Origin: CAWDDA01 sp963813345
Lineage (GTDB): Bacteria; Acidobacteriota; Blastocatellia; RBC074
Direction: 5' to 3'
Length of the DNA stretch: 64,000 nucleotides
Assembly: GCA_963813345.1 (NCBI GenBank)
Contig: CAWEYR010000004.1
Location: 287,444-351,443, forward strand
The translations under genes were made by a program, and so were the position numbers. Every line of letters starts with the position of its first letter. The stretch's first letter is position 1. Below, piece by piece: positions 1 through 8,202 of this stretch. Under the pieces are notes generated by a model. That model saw only the letters and a program-made list of their open reading frames with translations, was not told where the DNA came from and searched no databases.

Positions 1-19
1 AGGAGAAAGAATAGAGCCA

Positions 20-118
20 GCGGGAACACATTCGAAAAGATGCACGGAAAGACACGGAGCATCTTCAATTGATCTGTCCGATGCTCGCTTCCGTCTTCTT
101 CCGTGACCTGTTCCCGTG
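20..118. repeat. imperfect palindrome, family C
   Basis: The two arms (about 20-62 and 79-118) are imperfect inverted copies: cgggaaca pairs with tgttcccg, and cacggaaagacacgga pairs with tccgtcttcttccgtg. The same cacgga/tccgtg vocabulary recurs at 5586-5698. It lies directly downstream of the nucleotidyltransferase gene on the minus strand, so it may act as a transcript-end hairpin, but no T-tract follows. Confidence 0.55.
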
Positions 119-130
119 GTCTTCTCATCC

Positions 131-835
131 TCACCACACCTTCCAGGCAGCGTTTCCTGAGTCCCATATCTGATTGAACTCGAGATTGTCCTTGAAGGTA
201 TCCATGCATTTCCAGAAGCCGTCGTGCTGATAGGCGATCAGTTGCCGCTCGCGTGCCAGCTGCTCGAGGGGCTCGCGCTCGAGCACGCTGTCATCTTCGA
301 GATAATCGAGCACGCGGCGGTTGAAAACGAAGAATCCGCCGTTGACCCAATCACTCATAACAGGCTTCTCCTGAAACGCCGTTACGGCACCCGCGTTGTC
401 GAGCTTGATCAGACCGAAATTTGATCGCGGATGCACTGCAGTCAGCGTAGCAAGGCGCCCGTGCTGTCTGTGGAATGCGATCAGGTCCGCGAGATTCACG
501 TTCGAAAGACCGTCACCGTAAGTCACAGCAAAGCTCTCTTCGTCTTCGAGGAACGCTGCGACGCTCTTAACCCGGCCCCCGGTGTTTGTATCTTCACCAG
601 TATCGACGAGCGTCACGTTCCAGTCCTCCTGATTGTTCTCGGCAAAGTACTCCCGGATAGAATTGCCGAGATAACCCAGACACAGCACAAAATCATTCAG
701 ACCATAGTTCGAATAGAGCTTCAGCAAATGCCAGATGATTGGTTTGCCACCGATATCAACCAGTGCCTTAGGCACCGACACACCGTGCTCGCCAAGGCGC
801 GTCCCGCGCCCTCCACAAAGGATTACTGTTTTCAT
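131..835 (-). CDS. rfbF: Glucose-1-phosphate cytidylyltransferase-like nucleotidyltransferase
   Basis: A 234-residue sugar-1-phosphate nucleotidyltransferase. The N-terminal signature CGGRGTRL (residues 7-14) followed by PKALVDIGGKPI is the nucleotide-binding loop and its conserved Lys. TYGDGLSN (near residue 105) carries the metal-binding Asp and is typical of the RfbF branch, which makes CDP-glucose from CTP and glucose-1-phosphate for deoxysugar and O-antigen synthesis. Known RfbF proteins are about 257 residues, so this copy is slightly short at the C-terminus. No other CDP-sugar gene is next to it, although a GT2 glycosyltransferase follows 1 kb away on the same strand. A related specificity (UTP, or mannose-1-phosphate) cannot be excluded from sequence alone. 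Confidence 0.82.
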   Translation of the reverse strand: MKTVILCGGRGTRLGEHGVSVPKALVDIGGKPIIWHLLKLYSNYGLNDFVLCLGYLGNSIREYFAENNQEDWNVTLVDTGEDTNTGGRVKSVAAFLEDEESFAVTYGDGLSNVNLADLIAFHRQHGRLATLTAVHPRSNFGLIKLDNAGAVTAFQEKPVMSDWVNGGFFVFNRRVLDYLEDDSVLEREPLEQLARERQLIAYQHDGFWKCMDTFKDNLEFNQIWDSGNAAWKVW

Positions 836-855
836 GCGTTAGTTGTCTTTGGAAT

Positions 856-1726
856 TTACTTGTACCCGATGAGCCGATTCTTCACGAGAAATGCTGTCAC
901 CGAGTCATTGAATTTTTGCGGTTCGTCCATCATCAGAAAGTGGCTTACCCCTTCCCATTTCTGATACTCCATATTCGGCGCAATGCTCTTCGCATAGTTT
1001 TCATAGTCGGCCGTCCAGAAGGGATTCGGCGCCATCAAAGCCAGTACAGGGACTCGAATCGGATCATCCTTCCAGATCGAGTCGTCCACCATCGATTCCA
1101 TTGCGCCAACGATCGCGGGTTGCGGCGTGTTCAGCATTGATGCCCTGATCTGCTCGATGGTCTTTGGATTCTTGACGGTGCCAGTCATCGCTGAAATGAC
1201 GCCTTCGATGGCCTGCTTGTGATTTGGTCCGCGAAACTGAGCAAGCATCTGCTCTGCTACCTCACCCCGAAAGAATGGCTTAAGCGAACCATCAACAATC
1301 ACGAAGGCAAGGGTCTTTTCGGGAAAGATCCGGTAGAACTGACGAATTACAGGTGTCCCCATGCTATGCCCGACGAGCACTGCCTTTCGGACCCCGGCAT
1401 CTTCCATAACGGCGTTAACCGAGCGCGCGAAGAGATCCATTGTGATCTTCGAAGCCGGCATCCCGCTGGCTCCGTGACCAGGAAGATCGAGTCGCAATCA
1501 CGCGCGTCTTGTCTTTGAATGCAGGGATATTGCCATTCCAGAACCCCAGATCGCACGACCAGCCGTGAACAAACACCAGCGCTTCAGACCCTTTACCGTA
1601 ATCAACATAGTTCACCTTTGCCCCATCGAATTTGACGGAACGGGCTTTCTCCGGCGGTGTCTGCGGCGTAGCGCTAACTGCAAGGACCAGCAACAGGAGC
1701 AAGCATATGCAATTCAGAGTTCGCAT
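856..1726 (-). CDS. Secreted alpha/beta hydrolase (one frameshift)
   Basis: An alpha/beta-hydrolase-fold enzyme of about 289 residues read in two frames. The N-terminal part (1726 to about 1495) has a signal peptide (MRTLNCICLLLLLVLAVSA) and the oxyanion motif VFVHGWS. The rest (about 1492 to 856) starts LDLPGHGASG and holds the nucleophile elbow VGHSMGT and the likely catalytic His in GVSHFLMMDEP. Removing one base near 1492 joins them as VIA-LDLPGHG, the canonical strand-loop, so the break is a single-base insertion. The start overlaps the stop of the upstream GT2 gene by 13 bp, suggesting co-transcription. The substrate cannot be told; esterase, lipase or epoxide-hydrolase-like activity is possible. 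Confidence 0.8.
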
Positions 1727-2499
1727 GCCTTCTTCTTCTCCTTTGGGTAGTCGACGTTCCTCTTTTCCCAGAGCTTGGCATATTTCAAAAAGACACTGTA
1801 TGCCGTAAACATCGAGATTATCAAACCAGGTATCCCGTCACGAAATCCCTGCTTTAGTATGAACGTGCGAAAAAAGACTGCCAGCGGAACTCCCAGAAGT
1901 TCCGGTCCCTTTATCTTGCGGCCGTTTCGGTCGAGATAGTCTGCGGCCAGCGACGAATATGAATTGAGCACTTCCTGATGCTCGGTCAGATTACGCTTGG
2001 TGTAATGGCGCAGCTCGCCATCCAGAATCTCGACGCGTCCGCGCACTCGGGCGGTTTCGTGAGGGGCCACGCCATCCCAGTAGCTGGCTGCCTTGCGATA
2101 TAGCCGCATCTGGTAGTCCGGATACCACGTCGAATGCCGGATCCATCGGCCGAGGTAACGCGTTTGTCTCGCGATCCGGTATCCGTCAGGCAGCGAGCTC
2201 GGATCCCGTTGGCGCAGCAGTTCGATCGATTTGCGGAGTTCGGGCGTCACTCGCTCGTCGGCATCGATCCAGAAGATCCAATCACCAGTCGTCATTGAAT
2301 CTGAATACTCGTGCTTGTCCTTGTAACCGCGAAATTCGCGATTGTAGATGCGGTCAGTGTAGCGCCGCGCGATCTCGAGAGTCCGGTCGGTAGAGTTCGA
2401 GTCAACGATCACGATCTCATCAGCCCACGCGACCGATTCGCACACTGGCCCGATGTTGTCCTCTTCATTGAAGACGTTAATCTTGACCGAGATCTTCAT
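1714..2499 (-). CDS. Family 2 glycosyltransferase
   Basis: A GT2 enzyme of 261 residues, of the small soluble type seen in lipopolysaccharide core synthesis (WaaE/KdtX-like). It opens MKISVKINVFNEEDNIG, with the nucleotide-sugar-binding segment IVIVDSNSTDRT near residue 33 and the DxD-like metal site FWIDADERV near residue 80. The later segment GVAPHETARV and a basic C-terminus (KEKKKACEL) fit membrane association. An ATG nine bases upstream (2508) is also possible; 2499 was chosen because the family starts at MKIS. Acceptor and donor are unknown. Heptose-pathway genes elsewhere in the window (48.6-50.6 kb) show that a heptose-containing envelope glycan is made. Confidence 0.85.
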   Translation of the reverse strand: MKISVKINVFNEEDNIGPVCESVAWADEIVIVDSNSTDRTLEIARRYTDRIYNREFRGYKDKHEYSDSMTTGDWIFWIDADERVTPELRKSIELLRQRDPSSLPDGYRIARQTRYLGRWIRHSTWYPDYQMRLYRKAASYWDGVAPHETARVRGRVEILDGELRHYTKRNLTEHQEVLNSYSSLAADYLDRNGRKIKGPELLGVPLAVFFRTFILKQGFRDGIPGLIISMFTAYSVFLKYAKLWEKRNVDYPKEKKKACEL

Positions 2500-2539
2500 A
2501 ACGAGCATGCCTGGGAGCGCCTGGGAGCGTCGTCGGCAG

Positions 2540-2636
2540 GGAGAGGTACGTTGTACCGGCGTTTAGCCGGAAGCGTGACATTCAAGCTAGCTCGAATGTC
2601 ACGCTTCCGGCTAAACGCCGGTACAACGTACTCTCC
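2540..2636. repeat. Palindromic repeat, family A, full copy 1
   Basis: A near-perfect inverted repeat of about 43-nt arms around a short centre. The arm begins gtacgttgtaccggcgttta and continues gccggaagcgtgacattc. It sits between the GT2 start and the uvrA stop. Copies recur at 17148-17238 and 43351-43450, with the arm-proximal sequence conserved and the loop-proximal sequence different, as in REP/BIME-type elements. Confidence 0.85.
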
Positions 2637-2664
2637 CTGGCGAGACGCTTCCTGGCTCCCAGGT

Positions 2665-5499
2665 TCAATTCAGCCTACCATTGAGAACCGGTCTTAGAGC
2701 CTGTCCCGTATAGGATTTGCGATTGCGTGCGACAAGTTCCGGCGGCCCTTCTGCTACGACGCGACCACCCTCATCACCACCTTCGGGACCGAGGTCTATA
2801 ACCCAGTCTGCCGACTTGATCACATCGAGATGATGCTCAATCACGATTACCGTGTTTCCAAGGTCAACCAGTCGCTGCAGTACATCAAGAAGCTTTCGAA
2901 CATCCTCGAAATGAAGTCCGGTCGTAGGCTCGTCGAGAATATAGACCGTTCTGCCCGTCGCTCGGCGTGAGAGCTCTTTGGCGAGCTTAGTGCGCTGAGC
3001 TTCACCGCCAGAAAGTGTGGTCGCCGATTGGCCCAGCTTCAGATAGCCAAGGCCGACTTCGCTCAGCGTCTGAAGCTTTGTCTTGATCTGAGGAATATTC
3101 CCTAGCAGTTCGAGCGCATCATCGATGGTTGTGTCGAGCACCTGCGCAATATTCAATCCCTGGTACCGCACATCAAGTGTCTCGCGGTTATACCGGGCTC
3201 CCCGACAGACCTCACAGGTTACGTACACGTCCGGCAGAAAATTCATCTCGATGCATTTGACCCCATCGCCCTGGCACGCCTCGCATCGGCCCCCTTTGAC
3301 ATTGAACGAGAATCTCCCCGGTTTGTACCCGCGCTCACGACTTTCAGGAAGCATCGCGAACAGCTCTCGAATCGGCGTAAAGACACCAGTGTACGTTGCC
3401 GGATTTGATCGAGGGGTTCTCCCGATGGCTGACTGGTCTATCTCGATAATCTTGTCGATCAGATCGATCCCTTCGATCGTCGCGTGTGCTCCGGGCTCTG
3501 CAAGGCTGCGGTAGAGCTTTCGCGCTACCGCCCGAAAAAGAATGTCTTCTACAAGCGTCGATTTGCCCGAACCCGAGACTCCCGTAACAACATTGAAGAG
3601 ACCAAGAGGGAAGTTGACATCGATGTTTTTCAGGTTGTGCTCCGTGGCACCCAGAACCGTGAGACCCTTTCCGTTTGGTGAGCGGCGAACTTCGCGGACC
3701 GGAATCTTGAGCTCGCCTGCAATGTAGCGACCGGTGAGTGACTCTTTGACTCGTGAGATTTCTTCCGGCGTCCCGACAGCTACGACCTCGCCACCGTGCG
3801 TACCGGCGCCAGGGCCAAGATCGACGACATAGTCTGCGCGGCGAATCGTCTCTTCATCGTGTTCGACCACAAGAACGGTGTTGCCAAGATCGCGAAGCTG
3901 TTCGAGCGTTTCCAGCAACCGCCGGTTGTCGCGCGGATGGAGTCCGATCGAAGGCTCATCGAGCACGTACAACACACCGCGCAACTGCGAACCAATCTGC
4001 GTAGCCAGCCGGATTCTCTGGCTTTCGCCGCCTGAAAGACTCGATGCCGGACGATCGAGCGTCAGATATCCCAGTCCTACGAGCTCGAGAAACTTCAGAC
4101 GATCGCGAATCTCTTTCAAGATTCGACCTGCGATCAGCTCCTCGCGTGCAGTCAACTTGAGCGCTGAAAGCGCAGCAACAGCACCATCAACCGGAAGTGA
4201 GGTGTAGTCAGAGATCGAACGCCCATTGATCCTTACGGCCAGCGATTCGGGTTGAAGACGTTTCCCGCCACACGCACGGCACGTGATCGGGGAGACAAGC
4301 GATTCGAGCGACGATCGCGACCGATCAACCCACGAATCACTTTCGTCCGAGAGTTTCTGGAGCGCTTCGAGGAGCCACGTCGTCGCGCCTCGCCATTCCG
4401 CCTGATACCGGTAGTCCCCGTAACGGAATTCGATCTTCTCATCGTGTCCGAAGAAAAAAACCTCTTTCGCTCTCTTCGGCAGTGATTCGAACGAGTGCGA
4501 TGCATTGGAGCCAAAGAGTCCGGCAATCGCGATCAACGCCTCGCGCAGGTAAGAATCTGTCGACTTGTCGGCGCCATCGACAAAGGTAAGCTGTCCGATC
4601 GGTATCTTTTCATCGCTGATGATCTTGTTCGGATCGACTTCGAGCCGCGTTCCAAGACCATGACACGATCGACATGCGCCATACGCGCTGTTGAACGAAA
4701 AAGATCGCGGTTCGAGTTGAGGAATCGAAACGCCACAGTCAACGCAAGCCATTCTCTCGGAATAGAGACGGTCGTCTCCGTCGACGATGGACAAACCGAC
4801 GAGGCCATCAGTCAGCTTGAGTGCAGTTCTGACCGACTCCTCGAGGCGTGCCGTGATGCCAGCCTTGATGAGAAGCCTGTCAACAACCACCTCAATCGTA
4901 TGATTGCGTCGCTTGTCGAGTCGAATATCCTCGTCGAGTGAACGCATCTCGCCGTCTACACGGGCGCGCGTAAAACCCGACTTCTGCATCTTCTCGAGCT
5001 CTTTCCGGAACTCGCCCTTTCGACCGCGGACGAGAGGCGCAAGGATCATCACCCGCTCGCCTTCCGGAAGATCGAGGATGCTCTGAACAATCTGTTCCGT
5101 GGATTGACGCGCTATCGGACGGCCGCAAATGTGGCAGTGCGGGTGACCGATCGATGAATAGAGAAGGCGAAGATAGTCGTAGACCTCGGTGACCGTTCCA
5201 ACAGTCGATCGCGGACTGCGGCCGGTTGTGCGCTGTTCGATCGAGATTGCCGGTGAAAGCCCTTCGACTGCATCAACATCGGGTTTCTCGAGCTGTTCAA
5301 GGAATTGTCTTGCGTAGGCGGAAAGCGATTCCACATAGCGTCGCTGGCCTTCGGCATAGATCGTATCAAACGCAAGCGAAGACTTGCCGGACCCACTCAA
5401 CCCCGTAATGACGGTAAGGCGGTTGCGCGGAATCTGAAGATTGATGTTCTTCAGGTTATGCTGGCGCGCGCCCCGCACTGTGATCTTTTCGATAGCCAT
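2665..5499 (-). CDS. uvrA: UvrA excinuclease subunit A (first copy)
   Basis: A full-length 944-residue UvrA, the damage-sensing ABC-type ATPase of nucleotide excision repair, which dimerises and loads UvrB. Both nucleotide-binding domains are complete: Walker A GLSGSGKSS near residue 33 and GVSGSGKST near 640, ABC signatures SLSGGESQR and TLSGGEAQR, and Walker B segments YVLDEPSIGLH and YILDEPTTGLH. Zinc modules are visible as CHICGRPI, CVDCGVS, CRSCHGLG, CRACGG, and CEACQGDG with CEVCRGAR. The reading frame is intact over 2.8 kb, in contrast to many neighbours. The start MAIEKITVRGARQHNLKN matches the family. A second uvrA lies at 19.1-22.0 kb; this copy is the uninterrupted one. Confidence 0.97.
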   Translation of the reverse strand: MAIEKITVRGARQHNLKNINLQIPRNRLTVITGLSGSGKSSLAFDTIYAEGQRRYVESLSAYARQFLEQLEKPDVDAVEGLSPAISIEQRTTGRSPRSTVGTVTEVYDYLRLLYSSIGHPHCHICGRPIARQSTEQIVQSILDLPEGERVMILAPLVRGRKGEFRKELEKMQKSGFTRARVDGEMRSLDEDIRLDKRRNHTIEVVVDRLLIKAGITARLEESVRTALKLTDGLVGLSIVDGDDRLYSERMACVDCGVSIPQLEPRSFSFNSAYGACRSCHGLGTRLEVDPNKIISDEKIPIGQLTFVDGADKSTDSYLREALIAIAGLFGSNASHSFESLPKRAKEVFFFGHDEKIEFRYGDYRYQAEWRGATTWLLEALQKLSDESDSWVDRSRSSLESLVSPITCRACGGKRLQPESLAVRINGRSISDYTSLPVDGAVAALSALKLTAREELIAGRILKEIRDRLKFLELVGLGYLTLDRPASSLSGGESQRIRLATQIGSQLRGVLYVLDEPSIGLHPRDNRRLLETLEQLRDLGNTVLVVEHDEETIRRADYVVDLGPGAGTHGGEVVAVGTPEEISRVKESLTGRYIAGELKIPVREVRRSPNGKGLTVLGATEHNLKNIDVNFPLGLFNVVTGVSGSGKSTLVEDILFRAVARKLYRSLAEPGAHATIEGIDLIDKIIEIDQSAIGRTPRSNPATYTGVFTPIRELFAMLPESRERGYKPGRFSFNVKGGRCEACQGDGVKCIEMNFLPDVYVTCEVCRGARYNRETLDVRYQGLNIAQVLDTTIDDALELLGNIPQIKTKLQTLSEVGLGYLKLGQSATTLSGGEAQRTKLAKELSRRATGRTVYILDEPTTGLHFEDVRKLLDVLQRLVDLGNTVIVIEHHLDVIKSADWVIDLGPEGGDEGGRVVAEGPPELVARNRKSYTGQALRPVLNGRLN

Positions 5500-5585
5500 C
5501 CGAAACTACTGATTTTATAGGACACGCGCCGTCATCGGCAACAGGGATCGGGCGTCAGAAAAGTCTCACGCGAAGCCGCGAAGAG

Positions 5586-5698
5586 TTACCACGGAACACA
5601 CGGATAAAAGCCACGGAAAGACACCGAAACAACCAGAAAGACACTTTAAGAATTAATTCCGTGTTTTTCCGTGTCTCTTTCCGTGTGTTCCGTGGTAC
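5586..5698. repeat. Palindromic repeat, family C
   Basis: Inverted arms (about 5586-5625 and 5657-5698) pair gttaccacggaacacacgg with its complement, followed by a second paired block built on acggaaagacac. The right arm lies inside the 3' end of the methyltransferase gene and encodes its last residues, so this repeat overlaps coding sequence. Confidence 0.75.
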
Positions 5699-6366
5699 CT
5701 TCCTGATTTGCTGCTCTCGCGATCAGGTAGATCAGCGATCGATTTGTGCCTCCGCTCTTCAGTCTTTTGGCCCAGGAGGTTTGCAGGGCAGGCCATTCCG
5801 AAGGACCGAGCATTCCGCTTTCGATAATCTCAAAAGCGGCAGCCCGGTACCTTGGAATCAGCACGTCCGAAACATATTCTGGCGTTAAAGACCCCAATCC
5901 AAGGCGTTCTATCTCACTTTTGTCGCGTTCGAAATCGAGGCCAATCACGACCTCAAGAAGGGCATCGGCCGCGCAGACTCGTCTCATTCCCTCAAGTGCG
6001 GCCCGATCTCCGGTTGCGACTGCGCGGAGAAGGCTTCCCCAGGGAAAATGTACATGCACTTCATCGGCAATTCCGTCGAGCTCAGATGGGAGGTCTTCGA
6101 CTGCAGCCTGAACGAAGAGAACGTTTGGAAGACCGCCTTTAGCGGGCTTTCTGTGAACTTTCTCGGAAATCTTCTCGAGAGCGCTCGTGCTCGCGTCTAT
6201 TCCGATGTAGAAGCGATGAGGGTTCCGCTGAGCACACTGGTATACAAAGCGTCCGTCGCCTGTCCCCAGGTCGATGATCACGCCTTCTGCGGTAGGGAGA
6301 GATGAGTTCTCGAAGTGCTTGTTAATCGAGCAAATAGAAGGCTTTTCCACGCACCACTCTTAACAT
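5646..6366 (-). CDS. 16S rRNA (adenine1408-N1)-methyltransferase-like, KamB/NpmA family
   Basis: SAM-dependent methyltransferase resembling KamB/NpmA, which methylate A1408 in the 16S decoding site and cause aminoglycoside resistance. Motif I reads IDLGTGDGR. The signature KPAKGGLPNVLFVQAA is followed by VHFPWGSLL, and the C-terminal block is TSWAKRL; the tryptophans in the last two match the adenine-stacking Trp107 and Trp197 of NpmA. The uninterrupted frame starts at GTG 6350, but the family N-terminus (MLRVVRGK, then QALRELISPY) is readable from ATG 6366 in another frame. That frame has an in-frame TAA at 6322-6324 and needs a shift near 6290, so the 5' end is damaged or misread. The last residues (EGTTEHTERDTEKHG) come from the adjacent palindrome. 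The family match is recalled from known sequences and was not searched. Confidence 0.78.
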
Positions 6367-6443
6367 ATGGCTCTCCTTCCTCGAATTCCACTTTACCACG
6401 CGGCAGGCGGGCGAGACAGATTGAAATGTGATATAAATGTTAT

Positions 6444-7427
6444 ATGCCGACGCAGGATGCCCCCGATATCCTCATCGGAGTCGACTTCGGCAGTCAGCAT
6501 ATTCGAACTGGCGCGATCACTCCGGCAGGCGACCTCATTGAGTTGCGGCGCGAACAGCAAGACACCCAAGCTTCAGCTGTAAGTGCCAGAGCTCTCGCAG
6601 ATCAAGTCCTCGCTGCGGCTGACAAGATTCTCAAAGAATACTCCGGTAAATCAAAAGTCCTCGCGATCGGCGTTGGATTCCCGGGCCTCGTCAACCACGC
6701 AAACTTCCGGATCGTCAATCTTCCGCAAGCCCCGGGCCTGGTCGGAATCAATCTTTATGACGAGTTCCAGAAAGCCTTCGGGCTGCCCGTCTATTTTGAG
6801 AATGATGCAAATGCTGCCGCTTATGCCGAGATGACCAAAGGTGTCGCGAAGGGCGAGACCGATTGGCTCTACCTTCACATCGGAGATGGCGTCGGAGCAG
6901 GGCTGGTTCTGGATGGTAAGTTACGTCGTGGCAAGTCAGGATACGCAGGCGAAATAGGACACATCAACATCGATCCCGAGGGTCTCGAATGCGCATGCGG
7001 AAGCTTCGGTTGTCTCGAGACAATGGCTTCGGAATCAAATATCGTTCGGCGAACGCGCCTTCGATTGAAGAAGGATGCGACGTCTTCGCTTTCGCGGCTG
7101 GGTGCGGTCGGCGGTTTCACCTACGAGCAACTGGTCTCAACTGCGGTCGCGGGTGACGACTTTGCGCGGATGATGCTCGAGCGCACAGGTCATTTCATCG
7201 GCCGGCCTGTTGCCGGGGTAATCAATCTTCTCAATCTCTCGCTTGTTGCGATCGGTGGAGCGCCTGATGCAAGGCCATTTCTGGCGGCTGCCATTGCTGC
7301 GGAAACACAGAGTCGCTCATTCGCTCCGGCCTACGATGATTGCAGGATCATCCCAGCCGAGCTCGGTGATGAAGCCGTTGTCACCGGTGCCGCTCTCCTC
7401 GCACAACGCGAACTCAGTCAGCGATAG
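6444..7427 (+). CDS. ROK-family sugar kinase
   Basis: A 327-residue ROK (repressor, ORF, kinase) protein without an N-terminal helix-turn-helix, so a kinase rather than a regulator. The N-terminal phosphate loop is IGVDFGSQHIRTG. FENDANAAAYAE holds the catalytic Asp, and IGDGVGAGLVLDG is the second phosphate motif. The zinc site is GHINIDPEG followed by CACGSFGCLE. ROK enzymes phosphorylate glucose or related hexoses such as fructose, N-acetylglucosamine or N-acetylmannosamine; the sugar cannot be assigned here. The gene is transcribed away from the methyltransferase gene and is followed by convergent sugar-related genes (ThuA-like and isomerase-like). Confidence 0.9.
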   Translation: MPTQDAPDILIGVDFGSQHIRTGAITPAGDLIELRREQQDTQASAVSARALADQVLAAADKILKEYSGKSKVLAIGVGFPGLVNHANFRIVNLPQAPGLVGINLYDEFQKAFGLPVYFENDANAAAYAEMTKGVAKGETDWLYLHIGDGVGAGLVLDGKLRRGKSGYAGEIGHINIDPEGLECACGSFGCLETMASESNIVRRTRLRLKKDATSSLSRLGAVGGFTYEQLVSTAVAGDDFARMMLERTGHFIGRPVAGVINLLNLSLVAIGGAPDARPFLAAAIAAETQSRSFAPAYDDCRIIPAELGDEAVVTGAALLAQRELSQR

Positions 7428-7447
7428 TAAGTTACAACTTACCTACC

Positions 7448-8185
7448 TTACTTGATCTCCCCCGCAGCCCATTTGATGGTGTTTACCATCATTGTCTGAT
7501 ACCAGTCCGACTGCCAGACATCCGGTCTGTGACCGAGAGCATTGTAGTAGACGCGACCTTTGCCGTACTGCCGGTACCACACAAGCGGAAAACTTGAAGC
7601 TTTGATCCCCTGCTTCGTCATATCAGTTTTCGACGTGTCGAGGCTTACCAGAACCTTCACCTTGTCAGGTGCAAACTGTTTGAACTGGTATATCTCTTCC
7701 TTCAACTTGATCGATTCGGGCATGTGCTTCGTCGTTGGATGAGTTCTGTCATCAGCTTTGATCGTGACCTCGGTGTCCTGAGTCCATGGATGTCCATCAA
7801 AGTACCCGTTGATCATCTCTCCATATTCCGGCCATTGATAGAAGGTGTCGGTAGCGCTGTGAATTCCAACAAAGCCTTTGCCCGATTTGATGAAATCGAG
7901 AAGTGCGGTCTTCTGCGATGCCGAGAGTGGAAGCTCGCCGGTCGTATAGAAGACGACTACATCTGTGTTGGCCAGAGCCTGCGGCGTAATGGCGCGGTCC
8001 GCCATATGAGTGAGCTTCACTTCAAAGCCATGTTTCGCGCCAAGCTCCTCCATCACGGTTTCAGATTCATGAAGAACCTGATGTTTGAATCCCTTACATT
8101 GCGTAACGTACAACACGCGTGCGGGGTTCATTGGAGCGAGGATCATCGCCGAGAGGGTGACGAAGAGAAAGAGAATGGTTTTCAT
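7448..8185 (-). CDS. ThuA-like domain protein, secreted
   Basis: A 245-residue ThuA-like protein (class I glutamine-amidotransferase-like fold, family of trehalose-utilisation protein ThuA). The start ATG at 8185 gives a signal peptide (MKTILFLFVTLSAMILAP), so the product is exported; longer readings into the upstream gene are not supported. Diagnostic segments are VLYVTQCKGFKHQ, VVVFYTTGELPLS, GKGFVGIHSATDTFYQWPEY and GKGRVYYNALGHRPDVW. It lies 17 bp after the sugar-isomerase-like gene and probably forms an operon with it, a pairing common in secreted sugar-catabolic loci. The catalytic role of ThuA domains is poorly defined; some modify keto-sugars. Confidence 0.88.
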   Translation of the reverse strand: MKTILFLFVTLSAMILAPMNPARVLYVTQCKGFKHQVLHESETVMEELGAKHGFEVKLTHMADRAITPQALANTDVVVFYTTGELPLSASQKTALLDFIKSGKGFVGIHSATDTFYQWPEYGEMINGYFDGHPWTQDTEVTIKADDRTHPTTKHMPESIKLKEEIYQFKQFAPDKVKVLVSLDTSKTDMTKQGIKASSFPLVWYRQYGKGRVYYNALGHRPDVWQSDWYQTMMVNTIKWAAGEIK

Positions 8186-8202
8186 AGAGATTCTTTCGAG
8201 AT

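Noticed and set aside
4495..4941. Long plus-strand frame inside uvrA
   Set aside because: Antisense shadow of a strongly conserved gene; composition follows the opposite strand's codons.
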